NCBI GenBank assembly: GCA_026315105.1
Contig: CM048747.1
Span: 283,779,654 to 283,843,653, forward strand
From: Locusta migratoria
Lineage: Eukaryota > Arthropoda > Insecta > Orthoptera > Acrididae
Length of the DNA stretch: 64,000 nucleotides
Direction of reading: 5' to 3'
Below the pieces are notes generated by a model that had not been told where the DNA came from, ran no database searches, and saw nothing but the letters and a program-made list of their open reading frames with translations. The position numbers were made by a program, and so were the translations under genes. This document shows, in pieces, positions 1 to 15,791 of the stretch (its first letter is position 1; each line of letters starts with the position of its first letter).

Positions 1-211
1 ACTTATTAAAAATAGTTAATTCCAATAGTATGTTCACATGCAGTTGTATGAGGCACGGTAAATGAAAATTAGAAAAATCCTGCAAATTTGACCATGTGGG
101 ACAGGGTGGGGGGGGGGGAGATAGGAGGGGTGGAGCGTTTCACGAAACGTAAAGAAGTCAATAAAATATTCACAGCACAGAAATTTATTTGCATTACTTC
201 ATTAATATTGT
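1..211. other. unassigned AT-rich sequence with a G-run
   Basis: I see no gene here. The only notable structure is a run of G at about 108-118. The short open frames overlapping it have no recognisable domain. Confidence 0.5.
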
Positions 212-222
212 CTTTCAGAAGA

Positions 223-419
223 AATTCAAATGTCTGTAAATCTATCGGACCAAACTGCGTGGTCATCAGACCGTAGCTTACAAACTACTTAAACCTAGGT
301 AAATTAACCTACGGACAAACACACACACCCATGCCCCAGGGAGGACTCGAACCTCCACGGTGAGCAACCGCGCGCTCCGCAGCGAGACGCTTTAGACCGC
401 TCGGCTACTCCACCGCGGC
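223..419 (-). mobile_element. tRNA-headed SINE, reverse orientation
   Basis: The tRNA-like head is at the right end on the minus strand. It has a box-A-like TAGCCGAGCGG and a box-B-like GGTTCGAGTCC, followed by the family body (GGGACTTAACT-like and GTCATCAG-like words read on plus). The copy is flanked by the direct repeat TTTCAGAAGA at 213-222 and 421-430, read as its target-site duplication. The flanking C may extend it to 11 bp. It inserted beside a tRNA-Thr-like sequence. Transcription would be by RNA polymerase III and mobilisation by a LINE in trans; that is family knowledge. Confidence 0.85.
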
Positions 420-430
420 CTTTCAGAAGA

Positions 431-490
431 GACTCGATGCTTGGACCTATGTCTTTTACACACCAGTGTTCTACCGCTGAGCTACCCAAA
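431..490 (-). repeat. tRNA-Thr-like sequence (UGU-type), degenerate
   Basis: On the minus strand a box A (GGGTAGCTCAGCGGTAGA) is followed by an anticodon-arm-like CTGGTGTGTAAA and a degenerate box B ending ATCGAGTC. The layout resembles tRNA-Thr(UGU), but the anticodon and T stems do not pair cleanly. It is either a tRNA pseudogene or the head of an old SINE. The SINE at 223-419 sits directly against it. Confidence 0.45.
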
Positions 491-975
491 CAGAACTCAC
501 AGTCCGAACTCCCATCTTTACTTCTGCGAGTATTAGTTTCAATGTGCAAGGAAGTTTCATTTCGAAACGTACCTAGTTATTGTGTTATAAACTGTCCTTT
601 TTAAAAATAATATCGTGCAACAGGGAAACTCTCTTAAGCATTTTTATTGTGCTGTCAAAAGAGGTTTATGTAGCCTTCAGTACAATCGTAAATTTGGCAG
701 CAGCTATTCAGAGAGTGCGTTCTACTGAGACAAGTGACGTAGATAATTCCTCGTCCAAGAAAGTTTTAGCTGCGTTCCTTTGTGGCTGACTCTGTGGGCA
801 TGGACGCATCAGGTAGCCAGTGATTGAAAATACCTTACCTCTTCCCCCAGAAAAACGACAGGTGCAACAGTGTCATTGGTAGCTGCTCTTACGGAGGAAA
901 CTGCAGTCTGCGAGCTACCACGTCTTCGAACATTGCAGTAACACACAGTATCTCAATATCGCTGCCTTTTTCATA

Positions 976-1180
976 AGCTCCTAGCGACTTTCACCTCTTC
1001 TTACACCTATTATCTCTCCTTGGTGGTCAACACTTCAACGATGATGACGAGCTGAAAGAACATGTTACCGCATTGTTGAATACCCAGGCGGCAACCTTCT
1101 ATGAAGAAGGCATACAAAAACTTGTTCCACACTATGATAACTGCGTACAAAATTTCGGAAGCTATGTAGAAAAGTTGTAG
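976..1180 (+). pseudogene. mariner transposase C-terminal remnant
   Basis: One frame reads through the C-terminal tail typical of mariner transposases: a SDFHLF-like start, then an acidic DDDELKE stretch, then QAATFYEEGIQKLVPHYDNC, and an end in YVEKL and a stop at 1178-1180. The catalytic domain and N-terminal helix-turn-helix are missing upstream, so this is a fragment. An AATAAA-like signal follows at about 1190. It lies just before an unrelated LINE remnant. Confidence 0.7.
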
Positions 1181-1269
1181 ATTTTTATAAAATAAATCTT
1201 TTTTCTGTATCTGTACATGTTAAGTTACTTTGTGGGCATAACTCTTATATGCAGATGTTAGAAGCAGTC

Positions 1270-1658
1270 ACAATAAAGCTGCAGCAGCTGCTATGAAGTC
1301 AAAAAGTATGCGATATGCGATAATAAGTCATTCTTACGATAAAATTAAAATTTTATGGTCATTCATAAAGGAAGTATCTGGTGATCAGCACAAAGTACAG
1401 GGTATAAAGTCAGTGAGTTGTAGAACATTTTCTCTTACTGAAAAGTCAGATATACGTACAGTATTTAATAAACATTTTCTGAATATAGCAGTTGAATCAA
1501 ACAGAACCTTAGCTCCTAAAGGTAATCAATAACTCTCTTAGGAAATAGCTTTCGGAGTCTGTCAAATGTTCTAATGTTTGTAAACCTATTAGACCAAACC
1601 GCTATGGTCATTAGTTCCTACACTTACAACCTATTTAAACTACCTTACACTAAGGACT

Positions 1659-1690
<32 letters not shown>

Positions 1691-2737
1691 CACACAAACA
1701 GACAAAAGCACGAAGGAGGAATCGAACATCCGGCGGGAACGGCCATCCAGTCCATATCAAGACGCCTTAGACCACACTGCCATTCCGCGCGGCCTGAAAT
1801 AGTCGTCCATCATACTGATAAGGGAAATATTTAGTCGGTAACTAAATTACTAGACTGAGGACTCTTATTTATATGATGGATTATCTAGCATAATACTTAA
1901 GTATTGTTCCGCTCTGTTAGCCTAGTACTTAGCCATATTTGTAACTTTTCTTTTCGGAATGGTTAGTTTCCTGACAAACTGAAATACTCAGTAGTAAACC
2001 ACTTTATAAAAAGGGGAAAAGGAATAACGTAGACCAATTTATACCTATTTATATGCTTTAGTATTTGACGATGTTATTGAAAAGGCTTTATATTACAGCT
2101 TAATTGATCGTTTTGGTTACCATAATTTGCTGTCAAATGTAAAGTTTTCTTCACAAGTGGTTTAAAAAACGAAAATACTTTCTTTCTTTTCTCTGTGAGG
2201 CAGTGGACGGATTAAACAAAAGTCTACGAACACTAGGCGGATTATTTCTTGATCAAAAAATATTTCAGAACATTATGAAATAAGGTGAATGACTCATATA
2301 TTGATTCATCTCTTACCTTAACAACAGACAACAAAAGGTAATTATCTACAATGTTGAAAATAGCTGTGATGCGCACTCACAGTAACGCACATTTACGTCT
2401 CGGGTTAAGAGGGGGGGGGGGGGGCAGGGAGATGTTCCAGGGACCATTCTTGTGCCACTGTTAAGTCTTATTTATGTAAATGATACGCCTTCAACAAGTA
2501 ATTTTAAAATGTTTCTGTTATCTGATGAAACAAGCTTGGTAGTGAAGATGTGATTTGTAATATTGATACCATAGCAAATCATGCATTTAAAGATTGCTAC
2601 ACGTTTCTCTTTATCTATTATTATTCTTTTGTTACAATTTGATGTAGCCTAGTGACTTACTGAGAATGTGTTGATTTACTTGTCAAATCGGTTCTGCGGA
2701 ACATGACAAACATAAATGAAAATAAAAATAAATAAGA
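1270..2737 (+). mobile_element. CR1/Jockey-like LINE remnant with 3' tail
   Basis: Fragments of a non-LTR reverse transcriptase are readable in order on the plus strand. First is the pre-RT segment (VFNKHFLNIAVESN at about 1465-1500). Then comes the GVPQGTILGPL-type motif decayed to VPQGTILVPLLSLIYVND near 2430-2490, followed by an FADDTSL-type catalytic motif decayed to LLSDETSLV (about 2515-2545). The second catalytic Asp is lost. It ends in an A-rich tail with AAT/AAAT repeats at about 2715-2737. Many stops and frameshifts make it dead. A SINE lies inside at 1564-1793. Confidence 0.7.
1564..1793 (-). mobile_element. tRNA-headed SINE inside LINE remnant
   Basis: This is the same SINE superfamily as 223-419. 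The tRNA-like head is on the minus strand at the right edge, ending in a GGCCGCGCGG-type 5' terminus. The body contains an expanded CA repeat at about 1659-1698. It interrupts the reverse transcriptase remnant. I could not find a clean target duplication, so its limits are approximate. Confidence 0.75.
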
Positions 2738-2749
2738 TGCATTGAGTAT

Positions 2750-3155
2750 TGTTTAGTCGTCCTGGTCAGCTTCTATTTAGTCATTACCCGCCTGTCTTTC
2801 AGGAAAGGTTCTGTTCAGGATGCGTGGACATCTATTACAGCTATACTGATTAGTAACACAAGTTTTTATTTACTGAACTTTACACCAAATACTCAACTTC
2901 TATAAAGTATGTCTCCTCTCTTCTCGCGGCGGCATCTTGCTCGATGCTAGCTGCGCTGACTCCTAGTGACTGCCTAGTTCGGAGCTTTTGCAGACGTATG
3001 TCGACCTAGATATAGCCGCTTGTAGAGGGCGCGCTACTAGGTTTCTCCCTCCAAGAGGCGCGGCGCCGGCGTGTGATTGGCTGCCGGTCATCCGCTGCCT
3101 TCTCCACGATCGTTCTCGTGCATCTGGAGTGTGGCGCTGACTTTACGACACAACA
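2750..3155 (-). mobile_element. solo LTR (copy 1 of a pair)
   Basis: The sequence aligns, in reverse complement, with 58721-59116. In minus orientation it runs from TGTTGTGTCGTAAAG to an AAACA end and is flanked by a perfect 5-bp direct repeat AGTAT (2745-2749 and 3156-3160). About 400 bp length, TG...CA ends, a 5-bp duplication and no second LTR nearby fit a solo LTR left by recombination of a Gypsy-like element. The superfamily is inferred. It landed about a dozen bases beyond the LINE tail. Confidence 0.75.
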
Positions 3156-3318
3156 AGTATCATGAAGCTGTTGCTCTCCTGAGAATTAATAGTGTGGTGT
3201 TTGAGGTCGACAGTCATATAAGATATGGCAGTCAGATCAAAACGGCCGATGTGCCGGCACATTTTATAGTTCTCAACAAGCGACAGAGCTCCGGAGTAGG
3301 CTGGTGTCCGATTGATAA

Positions 3319-3418
3319 AATGTTCAAATGTTTGTTAAGCTTATGGGACTTAACTGTGGGGTCATCAGTTATAAACTAAAGACAACTCAAACATCCATGC
3401 TCGAGCGAGAATTCGAGT
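3319..3418 (-). mobile_element. truncated SINE
   Basis: The 3' half of the locus's common SINE is recognisable (TGTTCAAATG, GGGACTTAACTG, GGGGTCATCAGT, ATCCATGC). The tRNA-like head is missing or decayed, although a CGAGCGAGAATTCGAG remnant of the box B area survives. Confidence 0.7.
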
Positions 3419-3419
3419 A

Positions 3420-4050
3420 AACAATCTGTGCGAATTGCATTTCATTAATGTTGATTTCGGTAGTATCAAAGCTCAAAAGACGGCAATATCTGAATGCAAT
3501 CGACTTAGAAGGTTTTACAGTTCAAATTTGTCAAAAAATGTACATTGATGCTTTGAGAAAACCTGTGGTGTAGAATGGAGTGACACTGATAACTCTTTTT
3601 TTTTCTAGATGATTTTTAATAGGTGGGGAAAAGTAAGAACTAAAATACACATTCCATTCCTTGATGCCTACTGATCCCTTCAAGTTCACTGCAAATTTTC
3701 AGAACAACTAGAACCCCTCGAAAAAAAAATTAAATTAAACGAGTCTATCCAACTCATACATACTTTGGGGTGAGATTGATATCCTTTCAGAAACTGTGTA
3801 GAAGCATAGGCTATAACAGACAATGTATTAATCTTAACCCATTCTGTAATCTGTTTGTTAGTTTAGAATCTACATCGTATTATATATTTCATATTTTGTG
3901 GGTCGAGATTGATAACATGAAGCATTTTAACAGTAAAAAGTAAAATATATATTTCTTTACAAAAATAAGCCCTTATTATCACAAAACTAGGCATATGATG
4001 CAATACATTTCAATAAGCAGAAAACTTTCACATGTTCCAAATTACTCATA
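3420..4050. other. unassigned AT-rich sequence
   Basis: Nothing is recognised beyond short A and T runs and scattered AATAAA-like words. It may hold the 3' end of the pogo-type element that follows on the minus strand. Confidence 0.5.
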
Positions 4051-4056
4051 ATTCAG

Positions 4057-5843
4057 TTATGCAGACAAATACAATTCGTTTACATCGACTTTACCTTTGA
4101 ACTGATACCACATCCTCTTTCCTGACCTTTCAGGTTTTGGTTCTGGTAAAACTGCTAATATATCAAAAAATTCAACCTGGAATGTATCATCATCTACAAC
4201 TTTAAATGCAGACTTTGAAGAGTATACAGACTTCAATCCTAGCACTTCATATTCATTTCCCTTCTTTTCTTGAATAATTGCAGCATATCGAAAGTTTACA
4301 AACTACCTCACACCAGACAGAAATTTAACAAGAACATATTTTCCTACATTCAGTTCCTTATCAGTTGCCTCAATATAGTCTTCCTCCACCTCTTCTGCGA
4401 CAACTTCATTCTCTACATCAGTATTGGTATCTGCAGGCAGGTCTCCATCATCTCTCGAAGTATCTGATGTGTTTTGGGCTATGACACTTACTCCAGGTAC
4501 GACACTTAATCTTCGCTTTTTCCTTTGAACCTTGTCTGTTTAACCATATCGTTGCAGCTTTAAAAAATCTAAAAGTGAATCAAATTCAAATGTTAAGCTT
4601 ATGGGACTTAACTGAGGGGTCATCAGTACCTAAATTTACAAACTACTTATGAACTACGTTATACTAAAGAGAACATAAACATCCATGCCCGAGGGGGGAT
4701 TCGAACCCCCTACGGGGAACGACTGAGCGCACCGCAGCATGGCGCCCCAATGCACACGGCCATTCCGCCGCGGCTACAAGTGAATCATTCACATTATTTA
4801 CATCAGGGGAAAATCCAAGCAGCTTTTTCAGAAACATTTCAGGACAAAATGGAAATATTCCAGTTGCCTTAAAGCCACTGACAATATCCTTCTTTAGTAA
4901 TTACATATCACTGTCCATCATTTTCAGGGCTGAAGATAAGAAAGAAGGAAATTCAGGTTGGGGATACCACAGAGTTTCATGTGCTTTGCTTCCCACGATG
5001 TTAAAACTTTCCTCCAGGCAACCTTCAGTGGACGAAAGAATGAAATATCCAGTGGCTGGCACAAATGCTTAGAACTTGGCGGCAAACACACAAAAGCAAT
5101 ATCATTTTCCGTACACTTTGTCAGTATAGTGACTGGCCAAATTGTCTCATATAAGAACTTTATTGCCATGTAATCTTCTTGCATGGGGAACAGAAAAACT
5201 GCATAAACCAATTCGTGAATGTGACTGAATCAACGCATCGATGTCTAGTTCTATTAAATCTCGACCCACGTGTAAAGCAAGGTGCACCGCAACATGGTTC
5301 TCCTTCGAGAGCATCCTCTGTCCAAGTGTCCCACATCGTAAATAAAGATATTTCAGGGGGGAATACCATCAATAGTAGTTTTTAAATTTCTAAAATATTC
5401 GTCCACTGACTTATCAAATAGTTCAGCCCTCTTTTCTGTAATACAGGACCCCATCCTCTGACCCAGTGCACTTTTGTTACGTTTCAAGAAAGAATAAGCC
5501 CAATCGACACCAGGCATGTTATTCACAAACTGAACAATGATCCTACCTTCTCTGCCAAATATTTTTCACAAATAGCCTTAAATCTAAGAGCGAAAGTGGG
5601 TAACCCCAATCACTGCAGGTTGTAACTGCTTTAACAATTTCCAGTTCTTCAGCAGAAGTTAAAGCAGTTTGCCCACCAGTTGGGCGGCCATGCTTCTCAT
5701 GATATTTATTATGGAATGTTCCTTAGATGTCTTGTTTAGTGACATTTTACCCTCTACTATTTGTGCCAGATAGATTCAATTTTTCTTCACTACAATACCT
5801 GTAAGTTCTTCCACCAAACTTTTTCTTGTAATTTTGTCCCATT
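4057..5843 (-). pseudogene. pogo/Tigger-type DDE transposase, broken
   Basis: Read on the minus strand from ATG at 5841-5843. An N-terminal region resembles a psq/CENP-B type DNA-binding domain (GRTYRYCSEEKLNL). Next comes a GRPT element followed by LTSAEELEIVKAV and SDWGYPLSLLDLRL, typical of this family. A catalytic-core piece follows (RFNRTRHRC and VTFTNWF, near 5250-5300). Then comes NDIAFVCLPPSSKHLCQPLD (near 5050-5120) and FFRPLKVAWRKVL. The order matches pogo-like transposases that cut and paste TA-flanked elements. Stops, frameshifts and a SINE at 4583-4777 inactivate it. Terminal repeats were not located. Confidence 0.75.
4583..4777 (-). mobile_element. SINE with 10-bp target duplication
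   Basis: A full-length SINE lies in reverse orientation, with box B GGTTCGAATCC on the minus strand at the right. The direct repeat AAGTGAATCA at 4573-4582 and 4778-4787 is perfect. The insertion lies in the pogo-type transposase remnant, so the SINE is younger than that transposon. Confidence 0.9.
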
Positions 5844-8800
5844 TTGGACTACAAACTGAAATCAAAATAACACATTGGGAGAGAAACAGGGCAATTTAGG
5901 GTATCTAACTTTTACCTGTTTTATAAAACTTTGATATAAAGGAATGAAAAAATGCAGGAAGAAGAGTTGAATATAATTAAGGGGATATCGATACAGATAG
6001 CCGTACCGTAGGTGCAACCACAGCGGAGGGTCATCTATGGAGAGGCCAGACAAACGTCTGGTTCCTGAAGAGGGGCAGCAGCCTTTTCAGTAGTTACAGG
6101 GGCCACAGTCTGGATGATTGTCTGAGCTGGGCTTATAACATCAGCTAATGTGACTTTGCCATACAGTTACTGCGAACGGCTGAAAGCAAGGGGAAACTAC
6201 AGCCGTTAGTTTTCCCAAGGACATGCAGCTCTACTGTATGAAAATATGAGTATGGCTTCCTCTCAGGTAAAATAATCCCCCATTCGGATCTCCGGTCGCG
6301 GACTATTCAGGAGGATGCCGTCATCAGGAAAGACAATATTGGCATTCTACGGATCGGAGCGTGGAATGTTAGATCCCTTACTCGGGTAGGAAGATTATAA
6401 CATTTAAAAAAGGAACTTGATAGGTGGGGATTAGTGTAGTTCGGTAGCAGGATGAAAGGATTCTTGGTCAATTGAGTACAGGATTATAAATGCAAAATCA
6501 GTTGGGGGTATCACAGGATAATGAATAAGAAAATAGGAATACAGGTAAACTACTATGAGCAGCACAGTGATCGCATTATCATAGGCAAGATAGATATGAA
6601 ACCAACATCGATAACAGTAGTTCAGGTTTATATGACAACTAGCTCTGACGAGGATGAGGGGATTGTCAAATATATGAGGAGTTAAAGGAAATTATTCAGA
6701 CAGTTAAGGGAGACGAAAACTTAATTGTGATAGGGAACTGGAAATCGGTAGTAGGAAAAGGAAGGGAAAGAAACATAGTAGGTGAATATGGACTGGCGAA
6801 ACGAAATGAAAGAGGAAGCCGCCTGGTGGAAATTTGCATGGAACATAATTTAATCATAAGAAACACATAGTTTAAGAATCATGAAAGAAGGTTGTATACA
6901 TGGAAGAGGCCAACAGACACCAGAAAGTACCAGATAGATTTTATAATGGTAATACATATATTTCGGAAACAGGTTTTAAACTGTAAGACATATCCTGGGG
7001 CATATATTGAGTACGACCATATCTTATTGGTCATGAACTGTAGACTAAAATTAAAAACAAACTGCAGAAAGGTAGGAAAATAAGGAGATGGGACCCTGAT
7101 AAATTGAAGGAACCTGAATTTCTTGAGAATTTCAAAGGGAACTGTATGCTACAATTGACAGAGACAAGAGAAAATAAAACAGTCGAAGAGAAATGGGTAG
7201 CATTGAGAGATTAAATAGTGAAGAATGCAGAGGACCAAATAGGTAGAAAGGCAAGACCTACAAAAAAATCCATGGATATCACAGGAAATAATAAATTTAA
7301 TTGATGAAAGGTGAAAATATTAAAATACAGTAAATGAAACAGGCAAAATGGAGTACAGACGACTAAAAAATGAGAGTGACTGGAAGTGCAGAATGGCTTA
7401 GCAGGAGTGGCTAGAAGCCAAGTGAAAATCTGTAGAACAATGTATAACAAGGGGAAAAGCAGATACTGCCTACAGGAAAATAAAAGAGAAATTTGGGGAC
7501 AAGAAAAACAGCTCTACGATTATCAAGAACTCAAATGGAAAACCAGTTCTCAGCAAAGAAGAGAAAGCTGGAAGGTGGAAAGAGTACATAGAGGAGCTCT
7601 ACAAAGGAAATGAACTTAGAGACAATGTCGTAGGAAGGGAAGAGGAAGTAGATCAAGATGAAATAGAGGGTACTATACTGAGAGATGAATGTGACAGAAC
7701 CCTGAAAGACCTACCTCGGAACAAGGCCCCGGGAATAGATTACATTCCCTCAGAGCTAATAAAGTCTCTGGGAGAACCAGTCATAACAAAACTATTTCAC
7801 CTGGTGTGTAAGATTGATGAGACAGGCGAAATATCCTCGGATTTTAGAAAAAATGTAATAATCCCCATTACAAGAAATCAGGTGTACACAGATGTGAAAA
7901 TTACAGAACCATCAGTTTGATAATTCATGATTGCAAAATTTTAACACGAATTATTTACAGGAGACTGGAAAAACTGTTAAAAGCTGACCTCGGAAAAGAT
8001 CAGTTTGGATTCAAGAGAAATGTAGGAACACGGGAGGCAATATTCACTTTACGACTTGACTTATCTTAGAAGATAAAGGAAAGGCAAACCTACATTTCTA
8101 GCTTTTGTAGATTTGGAGAAAGTATTTGACAATGTTGATTTGAATACACTCTTTCGAATCCTGAAGTCAGCTGGAGTAAAATACAGGGAAAAAAGGGTTA
8201 TTTACAACTTGTACAAAAGCCAGACCGCAGTTATTAGAGTCGAAGGATATGAAAGGGAAGGGACTAAGACAGAGTTGTAGCCTTTCTCCAATATTATTCA
8301 ATTTGTACATCGAGCAAGCTGTGAAGGAGAGCAAGGAAAAATTTGTAATCTGGAATCAGGGTGAAGAAATAAAAACATTGCGTTTTGCTGATGACATTGT
8401 AATTCTGTCAGAGACAGCAAAGGACCTGGAAGAACAGCTGAATGTAATGGAGAGAGTGTTGGAAGGGTGCTTATAAAATGAACATTAACAAGAGCAAAAC
8501 AAAAATAATGGAATGCAGTCTTAGAAAATCAGGCGATTCTGAAGTAATAATATTAGGTATCGAAACAATGAAGGTGATAGATGAGTTTTGTTACTTGGGT
8601 AGTAAAATAATATATGACGGTCACAGTACAGAAAACATAAAATGCAGAATGGCAATGGGAAGAAAAGCGTTTTTGAAAAAAAGGAATTTGCTAACATCGA
8701 ATATTAATTTAAGTGTAAGGAGGTCTTTTCTGAAGGCATTTGTGTGCAGTGTTGACTTGTACGGGAGTGAAACTTGTGCAATAAACAGTGCGGACAGAAA

Positions 8801-10293
8801 CACGATAGAAGCTTTTGAAATGTGGTACTACAGGAGAATGCTGAAGATTAGGTGGGTAGACGTAATAAAGAGGTACTGAACAGAATTGGGAAGAAAAGGA
8901 ATTTTTTGCATACCTTGACTAAAAGAAGGGATCGCTTGGTAGGACACATTCTTAGATATCGTGTAATCGTAAATTTAGCTTGTAGGGAAGTGTGTGTGTG
9001 TGGGGAGGGGGGGGGGTAAAAATCGCAGAAGGAGGGGTTGGAACACTTGCGCGGGGTGACACTTGCGCGGAGTGACACTTGCGCGGAACCTGGGGCCCTT
9101 GGGGCGGCTGATGGCTTTCCTTGGGTACAGGCACACCAGGAAGTCTAGCACTGCTGTGGTCAAGTTTCCACACTGTCAACATAATACGAAAATCAGTGAA
9201 ATTGCACAACCCTTTCAAAGCTGAAGAGCAATATAGTAACTTGTTCTAACTACATATTAATCTGTTGAGTGTTCCTCCTGTAAACAAAAAGGTATTTTAA
9301 TAGTGATAATGTTTGGAGAGTTATTAAGACAATCTCTGCTACTACAAGACGATGACTTTCCACACTCATACCTCCTAAAAGCATATTATTCAGAACACTA
9401 AGCATATCAATACACCTGCGCAAGCAATAAGTATATTAGGCATCTTGCACAGATACGTTGGTGTAATTGACCGCTATGTAGTTAACCCCACTATCACGCA
9501 ACTTCCATCTCTTTAAAAATAGCTACTATGCTTTTTAATAGGAGACGCAACCTTAAACCTTCCATTAAAAAACGTTAATAATAAGTCAATGAGTATTTTA
9601 CATACTTGAAGCGTTTATTCGTAGACCTCAAAACGATTTAGCTGTATTCGAATTACAAATACATCTAAGAAATATATGAAATACGGAATGTGTAAGGGAA
9701 TGTCACACACCGACAAATGCTGAAGATAAATTCCATTTTCCATCACCGTCATATAGAACTATTTTTACTCAGAACTCGGCATAAACCAACAGGGAGAAAC
9801 AAGTTGCAAGACTGCCAGGAAAAATGAAGCGAAATTGGCAGCCAATAGTTGGTTATAAATTACATTGCCTGTTAACTGTATAAATATAAATTACGAAATA
9901 CGCGGAATTACTGTTCAGTACAGTCAAAAAGGTCTGAGGTAATAGGCAGTGGTTTACAATCAGATATCCGTATCACTCTCCTCCTCAAGAAGTCTGTGTG
10001 AAGATTTATATTCAGAACATTCAAGAAAAAGGTGTTGAAACTACAAGAAGCAGCTCATTTACTCAGAAATGGAAAACGTTATGGTGCCCGTAAATTTGAA
10101 TGGCTGTATCTCTTGTAGTAAAAAAAAGTAACATTCATTTTTTGATAAAATGTTAAAATCCAATATACCAGAATTTTGTTTTTCTAAACTCAGTGCCAAC
10201 TTTTTTGTCAAAATTTTTGCAGGAAGTAGTCTTGACGTGATTTCATACTTCTATGCATTAATATTATCAAACATGTAATTTGTGTCACAAATT

Positions 10294-10427
10294 GCGCGGC
10301 CGGTCCGGTCGGAGGTTCGAGTCCTTCGTCGGACATGGGTATGTTTGTTTGTACTTTGCCTAAGTCATTTTAAGTAAGATTAAGTAGTGTGTAGCTCTAG
10401 CGACCAATGACCTAAGTAGTTTGTCCG
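10294..10427 (+). mobile_element. SINE fragment
   Basis: A tRNA-derived box B (GGTTCGAGTCC at about 10313-10323) is followed by a CATGGGTATGTTTGT-like body and a GACCTAAGTAGTTTG-like tail. The 5' part of the tRNA head is shortened. It lies inside the 2.84-kb DNA element. Confidence 0.6.
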
Positions 10428-10972
10428 CATAAGACTACACATATACACGTAATTTATTTATTTCATAACCACGTTTAAGTACTAATAATTAAAGAAACTT
10501 AAATGTAGAAATTTGACATAAACACTGAAAACAAATGATTGATATTTCTCATAAGATGAATGCACACAACCGTTGAATTATGTCTTGTGAATGTACCTAC
10601 AAAATCTGCCATATGAAAATTTTAGTGTGAGTCCCAAATTTGTTTTTTCTATAATAAAATTAAAAACACATTAAAAATTCAGAACTCGAAAACCAGTGAA
10701 GTTATGGACTTGAAGGGTTTCTTGTTGCTAAACCTTTACATAGTAGACACGATTCTAAAATATGGTTGCTATCGCCAAAGTAGACGGAAAGTTAAATTTT
10801 TTGGTGTAATCTTCGCCGTGTAGACTGTATGTTGTAGAAGTCTACGCCGAACCCAATTATAATCATACCTCTGGGGAGAGAACGTTGTTTGCACTTCTCC
10901 TGCGTTTCTAGTCGGCCGTGCTGTGGTACGTAACGACACCATACCGTTCCATTTCACCGAGAGCTATATATG

Positions 10973-11018
10973 TATTGGTGTGATGTCTGTTCTTTCGAAA
11001 TAAGACATCACACCAATA
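10973..11018. repeat. perfect 16-bp palindrome with 14-bp loop
   Basis: TATTGGTGTGATGTCT at 10973-10988 is exactly inverted at 11003-11018. The hairpin lies in the interior of the 2.84-kb insertion. Its role is unknown. It could be the trace of a small inverted-repeat element or a cruciform-forming site. Confidence 0.8.
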
Positions 11019-12363
11019 TATGTATCATTTAGACGCAAATATTCTGGGTTCTCTTTTCATCGCTAACGCGATTAACAACGTTAGACCTTGTGTGTAAACA
11101 GTTAAAGGTTATGAGTGCCACTGGAAAAATGCATAAGTAACACCTGTTGTTTGAGATTTGAAGATGACCTAAAATTAGCCGAAATGGATATCTCATAATA
11201 AACATAACGTGTAGCTGTCTATATTTCACAATGCAATTTCTAACATATTTAAAAGCTGCTCAAAACCACCTACAAAAAACCTTTATAATGAGATTGTATA
11301 TAATTCCACGATCAAATTGTGTTTTAGTTATTTGTAGAAAAACACCTAAAGATCTGCCCTTGCTTTTAGTGCCTTGATCAGCTGTTTATTTTTAGAGGTA
11401 ATTCTAGGGACAGGAAAAATTCGTATTTGCGATAAATTCGAATATGCAGTCGAATTCTGACTCAAAATGCAGTAAATCCGAAATTGTCACAAATGGTATT
11501 TTGGTGTGAAACACTATTTAATCAGAAATGATGGGAGATAACTTTATTTTCTGCCCTTAAATATGTACGAAGTAAACAGTAGGTACCGGAAAAATTCGCA
11601 TTTTTCAATGAATGCGAAATATAGGCCCATGCCAATTTTGGGCCAGAATGCGAGAGACGTGAATCTTGTAATATACCCTATTTTTAGCGAACGTCCCATT
11701 ACTACTGCTCCATCTCGCCCGGTGGGCCTTTCGCTGAATACGGCACAGGTAGCGGCTGGAGGGCGTGGAGTAGGGGTGGTGTATCGCTACTTCTGGAACA
11801 CCCTGTTCACTACCTGCAGCGTCCGGGTCTCCGCGCAAGTGTCTACACATTCCCTTTCCGCGCAAGTGTCACAAACTCCAGAAGGAGGCCAATAGATGCA
11901 TATAGTAAGCAGATTCAAATGGATGTGGGTTGCCGTTCTTATGAGGAGATGAAAAGGCTTGCTTAGGATAGAGTAGGGTGGGGAGCTGCATCAAACCAGT
12001 CTCCTCACTGAAGACCATAACAACAACGTTATATAGATTTATTCAAAAAAGCTTGAACCTTGGTACTAACCTTAGTTTCACCTATAATGCTGAAAGTTTA
12101 GAGCATTCAACGACAGTATTTTCTCAACAGCTACAGACAAATGCTTCACACATGTAAACGATTAACAACAACAATGCCCATTTAAAGTTTTTCTAGACAG
12201 CAACTACAGTACTACCAGTAGCCAAAAGATAAATTCCCCATAAGCACAGGTACTGGCACTTATGATTAAATTATGTTGAAGAGTGTTCGTTATTAATCAC
12301 ACCCCTTGAAATCAATTTCACTCCATTTTACGGGGTAACACGAAGCCCACAACATCGATGTCA

Positions 12364-15789
<3,426 letters not shown>

Positions 15790-15791
<2 letters not shown>

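Larger units (their letters stand above)
9036..11879. mobile_element. 2.84-kb non-autonomous DNA transposon, MULE-like
   Basis: The insertion splits LINE copy A exactly. The 9-bp direct repeat AGAAGGAGG occurs at 9027-9035 and 11880-11888, and the LINE sequence is continuous when the insert is removed, as comparison with copy B shows. Termini are imperfect inverted repeats (left GGTTGGAACACTTGCGCGG; right end, reverse complement, GGAGTTTGTGACACTTGCGC). The word CACTTGCGCGG recurs at 9044, 9060 and 9076 with a 16-bp period on the left, and twice inverted on the right (11831-11841, 11858-11868). No transposase is visible. A 9-bp duplication is characteristic of Mutator-like elements; that assignment is inference. 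Confidence 0.7.
5995..12025 (+). mobile_element. RTE-like LINE copy A, decayed and interrupted
   Basis: This is the most decayed of three copies of one LINE family. The 5' end is truncated relative to copy B (12364). Endonuclease pieces (RIGAWNVRSL near 6353-6380; YTWKRPTDT near 6895) and reverse transcriptase pieces are readable, including an intact FADDIVILS at about 8382-8408 and the C-terminal YGSETCAI and FEMWYYRRMLKIRWVD segments up to 8879. The 3' end resumes at 11889 after the 2.84-kb insertion at 9036-11879 and finishes with GAAGACCATAACAACAAC. Numerous stops and indels make it inactive. Confidence 0.85.
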
